Part shown: piece after piece, positions 7,109 through 16,225 of the stretch
Layout of the letters: each line of letters begins with the position of its first letter
Position numbering within the stretch: position 1 is the stretch's first letter
Origin: Gammaproteobacteria bacterium
GTDB lineage: Bacteria; Pseudomonadota; Gammaproteobacteria; GCA-001735895
Assembly: GCA_029288195.1 (NCBI GenBank)
Contig: JARFPR010000407.1
Coordinates: forward strand, 1 to 16,225
DNA: 16,225 nucleotides
Direction: 5' to 3'
Made by a program: the position numbers and the translations under genes
The notes under the pieces: model-generated
The model's input: only the letters and a program-made list of their open reading frames with translations
The model's database searches: none
Told to the model about the DNA's origin: nothing

Positions 7109-10100
7109 ATGGCTTTAACCATCCTGAGCTCCAACCGGATCGAAACGCTGCAGTCGCGGCTAACGCAACATCTTGCCGCCGAACCATTGACAGACCCGTT
7201 CGCGCGCGAGGTAATCGTGGTTCCGACCTACGCGATGTCGCGTTGGCTGAATCTTCGTATCGCGCAACAACAGGGAATCGCGGCAAATATCCAATATCCC
7301 CAGGTGGGAGAGTGGATATGGGAACTGGCCGGCCGCATACTGCATGAACTGCCTCATCAAGACCCCTATTCCAGGGACTTGCTCGGTTGGCAAATTTTTG
7401 CTGCCTTGCCCGGGCTGCTCGGTCAGGATGCGTTTGCATCATTGCGCTGGTATCTCGATGACGACCAGGGCGGCATCAAACGGTGGCAACTGGCGCAACG
7501 AATCGCGATCAGCTTCGACCACTACCAGGTGTATAGACCGGAGTTGATTCGCGACTGGTCGCACGGCAACGACAACCAGTGGCAGGCCCGGCTGTGGCGG
7601 AAAATTGTTGCTGCCAGGAAGCAGGCTCATCGGGTTGAAATTATGGGAGACATCATCGACCGCCTCGACAACAACCCGGTCGACATCGATCTTCCCGAAC
7701 GTATCAGCCTGTTTGCGATGTCCAGTCTGGCACCCCCCGTCATCGAATTAATTAACGCAGTCGCGCGCACAACCGAAATAACTCTCTATCAGCATAATCC
7801 CACCGACCAGTACTGGGCCGACCTGGTCAGCGAAAAAGCAAGGGCGAAAATACGCCTGCAAAATCCGGCCGACGCGGAGTATCTCGATTCCAGTAACAGC
7901 TTGCTGGCTTCCTGGGGCCGGCAGGGGCAGGTGATGCAGGATTTATTGCTTGAACTGGGATCGATTAGCGGCAATGAAATTGAAGACAATCAACCCCCAG
8001 GCAATGACAGCACCCTGCAATGCCTGCAGGCGAGCCTGTTTAATCTTGAAAAACCGGCACCCGGAATGGCTATCGACGATTCCATCTCGGTTCAAATATG
8101 TCATAGCCCGATGCGGGAATGCCAGGTGCTGCATGATCACCTGCTGATGTTGCTTGATCGACATCCTGAACTGTCGAGTGAAGACATCCTGGTTATGGTC
8201 CCCGAAATAAGTCGCTACGCACCATACATCGAAGCTGTTTTTCAACACGATACCGGCGACAAGCGCCCTGACCTGGCCTGGAATATTTCCGATATCAGTG
8301 TTAGCGACGCCCATCCTCTGGTCAGGATTTTTCTGCAATTATTGAAACTACCCGGCAGCAGGTTCACCCGCTCCGATGTGCTGGCCTTTCTCGAGTGTAG
8401 CGAAATTCGAAATCGATTCGGTATCGATCCGCAAATGCTGGAACTTATATATCAACTGCTTGATGCCAGCCGGGTACACTGGGGTATCGACGCAGATCAG
8501 CGACGAGCGCTCGGCCTGCCCGCAATTCACGAAAATACCTGGCAACAGGCCTGGGATCGTTTTTTTGCCGGCTACGCGATGCTCGAAGATACCCTTTGGC
8601 ATGGCATTGCACCGATCACCGAGATAGACACCGATGGTGCTGTTGCCATATCCCAGTTCAGGTACCTATTCGAGCGCCTGACATACTGGCATGAAAAACT
8701 TGGCACTGCAGCGAGCGCCGGGGAATGGCAACAGCGCTTGCATCAATTGATCGAGGAGTTCTTTTCGCCGCGATTTGTGGCTGATGATTTGCTGCTGCCG
8801 TTGCGTAACGCGATCAGTGAAATCGGTCAATCAGAATCCGTTGAATTGAGCCCCGCCCTGGTTTGCTACTGGATGGAAAAACAACTGGCAACAAATCAGC
8901 AGCCGGGCCGCCTCTATTCAGGCGGAATCACTTTTTGCGGTATGCAACCCATGCGTAACATTCCGTTTCCGGTGATCTGTGTATTGGGAATGCAGGACTC
9001 CGCCTTCCCGCGCAGGGACGATCCCGCCGAGTTTGACCTGATGCGTCACCAATGGCGCCCAGGTGACCCGCTCCGCTCCGACGAAGACCGCTACCTGATG
9101 CTCGAAACCCTGTTGTGCGCGCGGCGTTACCTTTATTTCAGTTATTGTGGGCGCAGTCTCAAGGATAATAGTGAATGTCAGCCTTCGGTGTTGCTGCGCG
9201 AACTGCTCGATTACCTCGATATCAACTTCGCAACCGATGACAGCGGTCGAACAGCCAGTGAGCAGATTTCACGGATTCATCCGATGCAGTCTTTTTCCGC
9301 AAAAAATTTTACGCCGGGCAATCCCGGTTACGATCAATACTGGTTTGACACGTCGCAACATCTTGCTGCAAGCAAACCACCTGATCGAACCCGGACCTGG
9401 CAGAAGGATTCACTTGCCCCCACCTTAAACCTGGATAGTGGCATCGATCTCCAGATGTTGAAGCGATTCTTCAGCCATCCAATTCGATACTTCTTCAACT
9501 CGAGGCTGGGTATCAGGATTCCTGCCGAAACGGATTCCGAAGACGAAGAAAGTTTTGGCCTGCAGGGATTACAGAAGTGGGAGCTTGCAGTACGTCTTGC
9601 GGATAACCAGTTAAATGGTCGTCAAAATGACGATGCGACGTTTTCTGCGTTGGGTTTACTGCCGCACGGCAGGGCCGCGCTGACCGAATGGCTTGCGATT
9701 CAGTCAGAATACCGGGTTTTACTCGAGCAACTGGAAGACTTTCGCGACCAGCAATCCGTTACCAGGCCGGTCGATTGCAGAATTGACAATCTGCCACTGC
9801 TATATGGAGAAGTAAACGCCTGTTATCCCGACACTGGATTGATGCACTTCAGCGCGAGTAAAGCCGTCAAAAGCAGAGCACTAATGTCACTTTGGCTTGA
9901 TCACCTGGCTTTATCTGCGACCGACCAGATAGCCCGGCACGAGTGCAGTCAATTGCTAATTCCGAACACAAAGGGTCTTCGTTTTGAATATCTCGAGGCG
10001 GGCATGGCCAAACAGATTCTGTCTACCTATATCACACTGTTTCAACAAGGCCTCGAGTATCCTCTACCGGTGTTTCCGGACACCAGCTACGCCTATGCGT

Positions 10101-10312
10101 CGCAGGCTGATCCTGAGGCTGCGATGAGCAAGGCACTTGCTTGCTGGAACGGGGGCCAATACCGGAACGCGCCCCCTGGTGAATGCGAAGACGAATTCAT
10201 ACGTCTGGCGTTGCATCAGAATACGACCAGGCCGCTCGAAGACCCCTTGTTCCAGGATTGTGCACGGCAAATTTATCTGCCGGCAATCCAGCACGGTGAC
10301 AAAAGTGCCTGA
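7109..10312 (+). CDS. recC: RecBCD enzyme subunit RecC (exonuclease V gamma chain)
   Basis: This is a 1067-residue protein, close to the roughly 1120 of E. coli RecC. RecC is the non-catalytic scaffold of RecBCD; it splits the DNA strands with its pin and recognises Chi. Residues 38-65 (PTYAMSRWLN, then GIAANIQYP) match the conserved N-terminal region of the family. Residues about 605-645 hold GMQPMRNIPFPVICVLGMQDSAFPRR, followed by FDLM, and about 652-684 hold GDPLRSDEDRYLMLETLL, both hallmark RecC blocks. Near residues 785-800 KRFFSHPIRYFFNSRLGI matches the start of the inactive nuclease-like C-terminal part that contacts RecB. It carries no Walker A motif, as expected for the degenerate helicase fold. 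ATG 7109 has only a weak AAGAG ribosome site. Its last codons overlap the start of recB, and there is no ptrA-like gene between them. Confidence 0.96.
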   Translation: MALTILSSNRIETLQSRLTQHLAAEPLTDPFAREVIVVPTYAMSRWLNLRIAQQQGIAANIQYPQVGEWIWELAGRILHELPHQDPYSRDLLGWQIFAALPGLLGQDAFASLRWYLDDDQGGIKRWQLAQRIAISFDHYQVYRPELIRDWSHGNDNQWQARLWRKIVAARKQAHRVEIMGDIIDRLDNNPVDIDLPERISLFAMSSLAPPVIELINAVARTTEITLYQHNPTDQYWADLVSEKARAKIRLQNPADAEYLDSSNSLLASWGRQGQVMQDLLLELGSISGNEIEDNQPPGNDSTLQCLQASLFNLEKPAPGMAIDDSISVQICHSPMRECQVLHDHLLMLLDRHPELSSEDILVMVPEISRYAPYIEAVFQHDTGDKRPDLAWNISDISVSDAHPLVRIFLQLLKLPGSRFTRSDVLAFLECSEIRNRFGIDPQMLELIYQLLDASRVHWGIDADQRRALGLPAIHENTWQQAWDRFFAGYAMLEDTLWHGIAPITEIDTDGAVAISQFRYLFERLTYWHEKLGTAASAGEWQQRLHQLIEEFFSPRFVADDLLLPLRNAISEIGQSESVELSPALVCYWMEKQLATNQQPGRLYSGGITFCGMQPMRNIPFPVICVLGMQDSAFPRRDDPAEFDLMRHQWRPGDPLRSDEDRYLMLETLLCARRYLYFSYCGRSLKDNSECQPSVLLRELLDYLDINFATDDSGRTASEQISRIHPMQSFSAKNFTPGNPGYDQYWFDTSQHLAASKPPDRTRTWQKDSLAPTLNLDSGIDLQMLKRFFSHPIRYFFNSRLGIRIPAETDSEDEESFGLQGLQKWELAVRLADNQLNGRQNDDATFSALGLLPHGRAALTEWLAIQSEYRVLLEQLEDFRDQQSVTRPVDCRIDNLPLLYGEVNACYPDTGLMHFSASKAVKSRALMSLWLDHLALSATDQIARHECSQLLIPNTKGLRFEYLEAGMAKQILSTYITLFQQGLEYPLPVFPDTSYAYASQADPEAAMSKALACWNGGQYRNAPPGECEDEFIRLALHQNTTRPLEDPLFQDCARQIYLPAIQHGDKSA

Positions 10313-13300
10313 AGCCACGACCTCAGCTATTCTCGACGCCGAGGCGGTACTAGGGCTCGATCTTGAAGGATTCAAGCTCATCGAGGCCAGTGCCGGTACC
10401 GGTAAAACACACACCATCGCCGACCTGTACCTGAGACATATCCTCGACGGTCGACAACCGTCACAGATTCTGATTGTTACCTATACCAACGCCGCAACCG
10501 AGGAATTGCGCGGTCGCATTCGCAGGCGGCTCTACGAGGCACTGGACTTGCTGCAGCACTCCGGTGCCTGCGAAGACGATTTGCTGCTGCTGTTACTGCA
10601 ACAGTCACAAGACCTCGACGAGGATTCTCGCACGGCCCAGATTAACCGCCTGCAGTTGGCAATACGCAGCATGGACGAAGCATCAATCTCGACGATTCAC
10701 AGCTTTTGCCAGCGCAGCCTGCAGCAACACGCGTTATCCGGTAACCAGCTTTTTGACAGCGACATGCTGACCGATGACAGCCCGATCTGGGCATCCGCTA
10801 TTAAAGACTGGTGGCGTAAGCGGACATATGAACTTGACAGTGATGGCTGGCAATTGATTCACGACAATATACCGGATCTTGAGGGCCTGATCGCGGCCCT
10901 GCTCGAACTACGAAATAAACCGTCTGCACGCATCATACCGGAAGCCCGGGCAAGCCTGGCAGAAATGATGGAGCAACCACGCAAGATTGCCAGCTCATTA
11001 CACCGGCTGGCCCCGCTTTGGTTAAAGCACCGGGCAGATATTATTGAAATAATTTCGAACTCGGCGGTACTCAGCAGAGCCGCAAAACTACCCTATCATC
11101 CACTAAATCTGCCGCAGTTGCTGGAATCTGCCGACAATTTTTTCAACGCCCCGGAGCCAGGTAGCCTGTTCCGAAATTTCCAGTATCTGGGGACAGAGTT
11201 ATTACAGCAGAACTCGAAACCCAGTAAACGAGGACAGGACCCGGGGCTGGAGCATGAGTTTTTCAAGCAGGTAAGCTCTGTCGCTAACGCCTGGTTTGTG
11301 TTTAGCAGTGAGTTTAGTCCGCAGTTACGCGCCGATGCTTTTGTTACTGCTAGCTTGCAGGTCATCGAGACCAAACGTGAGTTAACCGCACTCGCCTACC
11401 AGGACCAGCTTACCTTGCTGCTCGATGCGCTTGAATCGAGCACCGGGGAAACACTCGCGAAGAGCCTTCGGCAACAGTACCCGGTAGCCCTGATCGACGA
11501 GTTTCAGGATACCGATTCCATCCAGTACAGAATCTTCAGTCATATCTACCTGTCTACTGATAACACCAGTCTGACCCTCATCGGTGATCCCAAGCAGGCG
11601 ATCTACAGCTTCCGTGGCGGCGATATTTTTACCTATATGCAAGCCAGGCAATTACCGCAGGTTGATTTGTTCAGCCTGCAAACAAACTGGCGCTCCCAGC
11701 CAGACCTGGTACATGCAATTAATACTCTTTTTTCACATCGTGCGGACGCCTTCATTTACCAGGACTCGATCCTGTTTTCCCGGGTTGAATCAGTTGCGCA
11801 AAATACGATTCACGAGCTTCGTCTCGAGGCTAAGAGCGAGAGCGCAATGACATTGTGGCAACTTCCCAGATATGAAAATCAAAAGAATTATTCACGCCAG
11901 GCAATGCGGGATCTGATCAACCAGGCGGTCGCGTCCGAAATCAGCAGCCTGCTCGAAGCAGCTGCCAGGCAATCTGCGACCATCGATGGTCGCCCCGTAC
12001 AAAGCGGCGATATTGCTATCCTGGTGCGACAGGCTTCCGAGGGGCAGGCTCTCAGCCGGGTTCTGAATCGGCGTGGTATCCGCAGCGTTACCATCGGCAG
12101 GGATTCTGTATATCAGAGCGATGAGGCCAGCGGTCTTTATGACCTGCTGTTGGCAATATCCCAGTACCAGGACCAGAGCCTAGCCAGGCGTTCATTGACA
12201 TCCAGTCTTCTCAATTTCGATTACCGGCAGATTGCTGTGATTGTCGACAGTGATTCCGCGTGGCAAAGCTGGTTTGAGGAGCTCGGCGAATTGCAACAAC
12301 TCTGGGACCGGCAGGGATTTATAGCAATGTTCCAGTCTCTGCTGCATAAGTTCGAAATCACCCGATCGCTGGCACAAAAAAATAACCCGGAAAGGCGCAT
12401 CACCAACTTGCTGCACCTGGCCGAGTTGCTGCAACAGCAATCCACGATCACCGCCGGCATGACACCGATGATCAACTGGTTTCATGACCAGTTTGAAGAA
12501 ACCAGTAGCGAGGATGCTGAGTTGCGTCTGGAGGACGATGAGGCGCTGGTCAAAATTGTAACGATTCATAAATCCAAGGGGTTGCAGTATCCGATCGTGT
12601 TTGTGCCATTCCTCTGGTCCTGTAAACAGGTAGACCGGTCCAGGGCCGTCTATTTTCATGATCTCGAACTGGCGCCGTGCATCGACCTGGGTTCTGCCGA
12701 ACTAGACGCCAACTGGTTGATAGCAGAGAAAGAGCGCCTGGCAGAAGATATGCGCTTACTCTATGTCGCGCTTACGCGCGCGCGTTCCAAGGTTTACCTT
12801 GCCTGGGGCCTGGCCGGTGACCCCGGCAAACCGGGTTATGCAAACCAGACAGCGCTCGCGTATTTACTCCATTCCAGGCAATCACCGGTTGACCTGGAGT
12901 CCGCTGCTGCTGACGGCTTTCCGGATGATATGAACTTTGCGAGCGATCTACAAAACCTGGTCGATAACAGTACTGAAACTATTGAACTGCTTCCCCTGCC
13001 AGTCGAGAGCGAGCCGCCCGGGCCTGGCCCCAAGTTAGCTCAGCAAGCGCCCGCCCAACTCGCCAGGTTCTCTCGCACAAAATTGAACCAATGGCGTATT
13101 AATAGCTTTACCGGACTGACGCGAGGCATACATCAACCCGGTAATGCCGGAACCCTGGCAAGCCAGGGGGATCCAATCCTGGATTTCCCGGCCGGCAGTC
13201 ACATCGGATTATTGATTCATTCGTTGCTCGAAAATCTCGATTTCCAGCAGGATAGCGGACAACAGTGCAGGCAGCTGTTTCCACGCTACCTGCCCCGTTC

Positions 13301-13904
13301 CGGATTGGCCGCCGAGCACGAACAGACACTGGTTGCGTGGCTGGAACAGGTTAAACTGACGCCCCTCGACAAAGCAGGCATGACACTAAGCGACCTGGCT
13401 AACAAGCAAAGGCTCAACGAACTGTCATTCGACTTTGCGCTCGATCATCTCGATATCGACGCACTGAATCAGTTTATGCAATCCCAGTCATCCACGCCGC
13501 TGAAAGCCCTGAGCAGCCCGGAGTTTCGTGGTTTGATGACCGGTGTGATAGATCTTGTATTTGTGCACCAGGGTCGCTATTACATTGCCGACTATAAGAG
13601 TAACTTCCTCGGCACCCGTCTCGAAGATTACGGGCCCGAAAAACTTCAACTGGCGATGCTGGACCGACGCTACGATCTTCAATCCCTGCTTTACTCGCTC
13701 GCCCTGCATCGATTTCTGCAACAGCGTCTGCACGACTATAACTTTGAACAGCACTTCGGCGGGGCTTACTACCTGTTTTTACGCGCGATGAGGCCGCAGC
13801 ACGGCATCCGCTACGGGGTTCATTTTGATCGACCCGCAGAGGCGACCATTGTGGCACTCGACCAGCTAATGAGCTTTACACCGCTGCAGCCGATAAACAC
13901 ATGA
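10305..13904 (+). CDS. recB: RecBCD enzyme subunit RecB (helicase-nuclease, beta chain)
   Basis: Read from GTG 10305 the product is 1199 residues (E. coli RecB 1180). It is the 3'-5' SF1 helicase and the only nuclease of RecBCD. Helicase motifs are intact: Walker A ASAGTGKT (28-35), TYTNAATEELRGRI (59-72), Walker B LIDEFQD (396-402), GDPKQAIYSFRGGD (427-440), TIHKSKGLQYP (753 on) and LLYVALTRAR (818-827). The C-terminal nuclease site is also complete: H972 in IGLLIHSLLE, D1083 in GVIDLVF, and D1096/K1098 in DYKSN, matching H956, D1067, D1080 and K1082 of E. coli. The frame stays open inside recC for 56 more codons, but the RecB-like sequence starts only near 10305. GTG 10296 is an equally possible start. 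Both overlap the end of recC, suggesting translational coupling, and recD follows with a 4-base overlap. Confidence 0.96.
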   Translation: MPEATTSAILDAEAVLGLDLEGFKLIEASAGTGKTHTIADLYLRHILDGRQPSQILIVTYTNAATEELRGRIRRRLYEALDLLQHSGACEDDLLLLLLQQSQDLDEDSRTAQINRLQLAIRSMDEASISTIHSFCQRSLQQHALSGNQLFDSDMLTDDSPIWASAIKDWWRKRTYELDSDGWQLIHDNIPDLEGLIAALLELRNKPSARIIPEARASLAEMMEQPRKIASSLHRLAPLWLKHRADIIEIISNSAVLSRAAKLPYHPLNLPQLLESADNFFNAPEPGSLFRNFQYLGTELLQQNSKPSKRGQDPGLEHEFFKQVSSVANAWFVFSSEFSPQLRADAFVTASLQVIETKRELTALAYQDQLTLLLDALESSTGETLAKSLRQQYPVALIDEFQDTDSIQYRIFSHIYLSTDNTSLTLIGDPKQAIYSFRGGDIFTYMQARQLPQVDLFSLQTNWRSQPDLVHAINTLFSHRADAFIYQDSILFSRVESVAQNTIHELRLEAKSESAMTLWQLPRYENQKNYSRQAMRDLINQAVASEISSLLEAAARQSATIDGRPVQSGDIAILVRQASEGQALSRVLNRRGIRSVTIGRDSVYQSDEASGLYDLLLAISQYQDQSLARRSLTSSLLNFDYRQIAVIVDSDSAWQSWFEELGELQQLWDRQGFIAMFQSLLHKFEITRSLAQKNNPERRITNLLHLAELLQQQSTITAGMTPMINWFHDQFEETSSEDAELRLEDDEALVKIVTIHKSKGLQYPIVFVPFLWSCKQVDRSRAVYFHDLELAPCIDLGSAELDANWLIAEKERLAEDMRLLYVALTRARSKVYLAWGLAGDPGKPGYANQTALAYLLHSRQSPVDLESAAADGFPDDMNFASDLQNLVDNSTETIELLPLPVESEPPGPGPKLAQQAPAQLARFSRTKLNQWRINSFTGLTRGIHQPGNAGTLASQGDPILDFPAGSHIGLLIHSLLENLDFQQDSGQQCRQLFPRYLPRSGLAAEHEQTLVAWLEQVKLTPLDKAGMTLSDLANKQRLNELSFDFALDHLDIDALNQFMQSQSSTPLKALSSPEFRGLMTGVIDLVFVHQGRYYIADYKSNFLGTRLEDYGPEKLQLAMLDRRYDLQSLLYSLALHRFLQQRLHDYNFEQHFGGAYYLFLRAMRPQHGIRYGVHFDRPAEATIVALDQLMSFTPLQPINT

Positions 13905-15652
13905 CAAACCTGCTATACAGCCTCGCTCGTAACGGCGACATCCATTGGTTGAGCTACTTTTTTGCCGAATTTATTGCAAAACAGGCTCAAACACCTACCG
14001 ATGAATTGCCGGGTCTCAGTGCTGCATTGGTCAGTGAAGCTAACCTGGCGGGAAACGTTTGCATAGAACTGGACGCTTACAGTATGCGCCCTCTTTTTAA
14101 CTCCAGTCGAATCGAGGCAGCAGAAATTCCAGTGGGTCTGAACAGCGACGACTGGTGTGCCCGGCTACGCACAAGTCCCTGCATCGGAGGGCCCAATGAA
14201 AAAGCACCGCTGCTACTCGATGAAAATCGCCTGTACCTGAATCGCCTGTGGTTTTATGAAAATTTCGTAGCCACCAAAATCAGGGCGTTGCTTGAACGCG
14301 AAGCCATTACCAACCCGTCGGAAATTAGCGCCCAGGTCGATCGTTTATTCCCGGCATCAGACGCAATTGATGAGGATCAAAAAGACGCGGTCCAGGCAGC
14401 CGCGAGTAAACCCTTTAGTGTTATTTCGGGAGGTCCAGGCAGCGGCAAGACATCGACAATCGTTCGAATCCTGGCGGTATTGCTGGCACTGAATCCGGAA
14501 TGTCGGATTGCCCTGGCCGCACCGACCGGAAAAGCCGCCGCGCGCATGACGGTTTCGATTCGTCAACGTGTCGATCAGATCGGGCTCGACAACGGCACCA
14601 GGTTTACCATGCCGGGCGAAGCGACGACCATCCATCGATTACTCGGGTATCGTCGCAATGGCTTTAATTATAACGAACTGCATCGTCTACCGGTCGACTG
14701 CGTCGTAATCGATGAAGCCTCAATGATTGATCTCAAACTGATGTATCAACTGCTTGCGGCGCTGCCGGACCAGGCTCAGCTGATTTTACTCGGTGACCGT
14801 GATCAACTGGCATCAGTGGCAGCGGGAAATGTTCTCGGCGATATCACCGGACACGGCCATGCGCTGGATACCGGCACCACGTCAATTGCAACTTCGATCG
14901 CGTTACTGCGCAACAGCTACCGCTTTAATCGGGACAGCGCCATCAGTGAGATTGCATCGCTGGTCAACCAGGGTCAGAGTGTCGCCGCGACTGATTTACT
15001 GCGCAGTACCAACAGGGGATTACTTTGGTACGCTGAGGAATCGGATCAGATCCATGCCGAGACGCTTGCCTGGATATACGATACCTACCAGCCCGTGTTT
15101 GACAGCAATTCACCGGCAGACGCACTCAATATTTACGACACCACAAGAGTGTTATGCGCTACCAACCTGGGGTATTCAGGCGTCGAATCTCTGAATCACA
15201 GGATTTCAGCTGCGCTGTTGGCGCGCAACAATCTACCCGAAACGAATTTATATAGCGGTCTTCCCATCATGATCACGCGCAACCATCATGAACTGGGCCT
15301 GTTTAACGGCGATACCGGGATCCTGTGGCAATTCGAAGAGGGTCTGCGCGCCTGTTTTCGCGACTCTGGCGGGGAAATTCTTGATCTGGCGATAAGCCGC
15401 CTGCCCGAATTCACCCCCGCCTGGGCCAGCACCGTACATAAGTCCCAGGGATCCGAGTTTGACTCCGTATTGCTGATACTTCCATCGGATCCAGAATCGG
15501 GTGTACTGTCACGGGAGCTGCTTTATACCGCGATCACGCGAGCACGACAGCGGTTTATTCTGCATGCTTCGAATAAGGTTGTTGTCCGCGCTATCGAAAA
15601 TCTTACCCGGCGCCAATCGGGTCTTGCGTATAAACTGGGTTGGCCGGGCTAA
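13901..15652 (+). CDS. recD: RecBCD enzyme subunit RecD (helicase, alpha chain)
   Basis: This is a 583-residue protein (E. coli RecD 608). It is the 5'-3' SF1B helicase motor of RecBCD, which drives the fast strand before Chi and controls nuclease activity. Visible motifs are Walker A GGPGSGKT (177-184), APTGKAAARM (207-216), Walker B IDEASM (270-275), LGDRDQLASVAAGNVLGDI (about 298-316), the LLRNSYRF motif, TVHKSQGSEFD (511-521) and YTAITRAR (542-549). The N-terminal 150 residues are the RecB-contacting domain, which is poorly conserved in general. The ATG at 13901 shares ATGA with the recB stop, so translation is very probably coupled. The stop at 15650-15652 ends the cluster; a weak GC-rich inverted repeat (GCCGG at 15643 with CCGGC at 15662, then TTGATTT) follows, too short for a confident terminator. 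Confidence 0.96.
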   Translation: MTNLLYSLARNGDIHWLSYFFAEFIAKQAQTPTDELPGLSAALVSEANLAGNVCIELDAYSMRPLFNSSRIEAAEIPVGLNSDDWCARLRTSPCIGGPNEKAPLLLDENRLYLNRLWFYENFVATKIRALLEREAITNPSEISAQVDRLFPASDAIDEDQKDAVQAAASKPFSVISGGPGSGKTSTIVRILAVLLALNPECRIALAAPTGKAAARMTVSIRQRVDQIGLDNGTRFTMPGEATTIHRLLGYRRNGFNYNELHRLPVDCVVIDEASMIDLKLMYQLLAALPDQAQLILLGDRDQLASVAAGNVLGDITGHGHALDTGTTSIATSIALLRNSYRFNRDSAISEIASLVNQGQSVAATDLLRSTNRGLLWYAEESDQIHAETLAWIYDTYQPVFDSNSPADALNIYDTTRVLCATNLGYSGVESLNHRISAALLARNNLPETNLYSGLPIMITRNHHELGLFNGDTGILWQFEEGLRACFRDSGGEILDLAISRLPEFTPAWASTVHKSQGSEFDSVLLILPSDPESGVLSRELLYTAITRARQRFILHASNKVVVRAIENLTRRQSGLAYKLGWPG

Positions 15653-15772
15653 GTATCCTGGCCGGCTTGATTTAAGCGTGGTATGTACTACAAAAGTAAG
15701 CATTATCAGAAAGGGGAAACCCGCACTTTTCGGTAACACGGCTGCCCTGCGGTTACCGACCTGCAGTTCAAT
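15653..15772 (+). promoter_or_regulatory. Intergenic region before the response regulator, with a 7-bp inverted repeat
   Basis: This 120-base gap separates recD from the response regulator. TTGATT (15667-15672) with TACAAA (15689-15694) at 16-base spacing is a poor but possible promoter. CGGTAAC at 15731-15737 and GTTACCG at 15752-15758 form a perfect inverted repeat with a 14-base loop, ending 14 bases before the ATG. It could be an operator or an RNA hairpin near the ribosome site. No obvious Shine-Dalgarno sequence precedes the ATG at 15773. Confidence 0.4.
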
Positions 15773-16225
15773 ATGAGTGATATCGGCCTCGGCAAAGCCC
15801 TGATCGTCGACGACGAAAAAACCAATCGACTAATTTTAAAGTCGCTGCTGAGCAAGCAGGGTTACCAAACCATTGAAGCCGTCAATGGACAGGAAGCAAT
15901 CGATCTGTTCAATCAGGAAAATCCCAGCATTATTTTCATGGACGTGATGATGCCCGTGCTTGATGGTTACGAAGCGACCCGTCAAATCAAGGCAGCCTCT
16001 GTAAACCGCTTTGTCCCGGTCATTTTCCTGACTGCGATGAGTGATGAGGAGGCGCTCGCGCAGTGCATCGAGGCCGGTGGCGATGACTTCCTGGTCAAGC
16101 CTTACGATAAGATTATCCTGCAGAGTAAAATTCGCTCGATGCAGCGTATTGCCGCACTAAACCGCGAAGTGCAAGGCATGTACAGCATGATTCATCGTGA
16201 GCAGGAAATCGCTGAGTCCGTGTTC
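15773..16225 (+). CDS. Response regulator receiver domain protein, C-terminus beyond the window
   Basis: From ATG 15773 the frame is open to the window edge, giving 151 residues. Residues 1-125 form a CheY-like receiver: acidic pair D13/D14 in LIVDDE, phosphoacceptor D57 in FMDVMMP, switch residue T87 in FLTAMSDEE, and K109 in DDFLVKPYD. After it comes a predicted helical linker with NREVQGMYSMIHREQEIAESVF. In the families I know, a receiver followed by an EQEIAE-VF linker often continues into a SpoIIE/PP2C phosphatase domain, as in fused response regulator/phosphatases; here the output domain is not visible, so this is inference. It would act in the cytoplasm, receiving phosphate from a histidine kinase or phosphotransfer protein. 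The gene starts 120 bases after recD and probably has its own promoter. Confidence 0.9.
   Translation, partial: MSDIGLGKALIVDDEKTNRLILKSLLSKQGYQTIEAVNGQEAIDLFNQENPSIIFMDVMMPVLDGYEATRQIKAASVNRFVPVIFLTAMSDEEALAQCIEAGGDDFLVKPYDKIILQSKIRSMQRIAALNREVQGMYSMIHREQEIAESVF

Noticed and set aside
7002..7442. 146-residue minus-strand open frame over the start of recC
   Set aside because: It overlaps the well-supported recC reading frame, and its Arg/Pro-rich product is typical of an antisense shadow frame.
10137..10304. 56-codon upstream extension of the recB frame
   Set aside because: It lies within recC, is not RecB-like and would make RecB longer than its family; the conserved N-terminus begins just after GTG 10305.
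13108..13857. Antisense open frames over the recB nuclease domain
   Set aside because: The recB frame contains the complete nuclease residue set; the opposite frames show no motifs.

Overview
The window looks like chromosomal DNA of a gammaproteobacterium, probably a marine or uncultured one. The reasons are a complete recC-recB-recD cluster in the gammaproteobacterial order with clear RecBCD-type (not AddAB) proteins, an LplT/PlsC-type phospholipid acyltransferase, a CHASE2 sensor protein, and a moderate G+C content. Coding density is high and no rRNA, tRNA, CRISPR array, insertion sequence or prophage gene could be recognised. The organism assignment is inference from gene content.

Layout. 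(1) 1-1213, minus: N-terminal part of a CHASE2-type transmembrane sensor whose output domain lies beyond the left edge. (2) 1214-1505: divergent intergenic region holding a 12-bp direct repeat. (3) 1506-3377, plus: a major-facilitator transporter fused to a PlsC-type acyltransferase, resembling LplT/Aas without the acyl-ACP synthetase part. (4) 3447-4973, plus: mmsA, methylmalonate-semialdehyde dehydrogenase, behind a good -10 box, followed closely by a small predicted membrane protein (4993-5241). (5) 5248-6917, minus: a probable two-gene operon of an unrecognised 306-residue soluble protein and a 2OG-Fe(II) oxygenase-like protein; its stop codon is six bases from that of the convergent small membrane gene. 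(6) 6918-7108: divergent promoter region. (7) 7109-15652, plus: recC, recB and recD, each overlapping the next, encoding the RecBCD helicase-nuclease for double-strand-break repair and degradation of foreign linear DNA. No ptrA-like gene lies between recC and recB, unlike in E. coli. (8) 15773 to the right edge, plus: a CheY-like receiver domain of a response regulator cut by the window end.

How the genes fit together. RecBCD forms one obligate complex, and all helicase and nuclease motifs that can be checked are intact. The fusion protein would flip lysophospholipid inward and reacylate it. MmsA makes propionyl-CoA or acetyl-CoA from valine, inositol or beta-alanine breakdown. The two partial edge genes are signalling proteins. 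The least explained unit is the 306-residue protein plus oxygenase operon. I see no strong evidence for a dramatic new system here; that operon is the best candidate for something undescribed.
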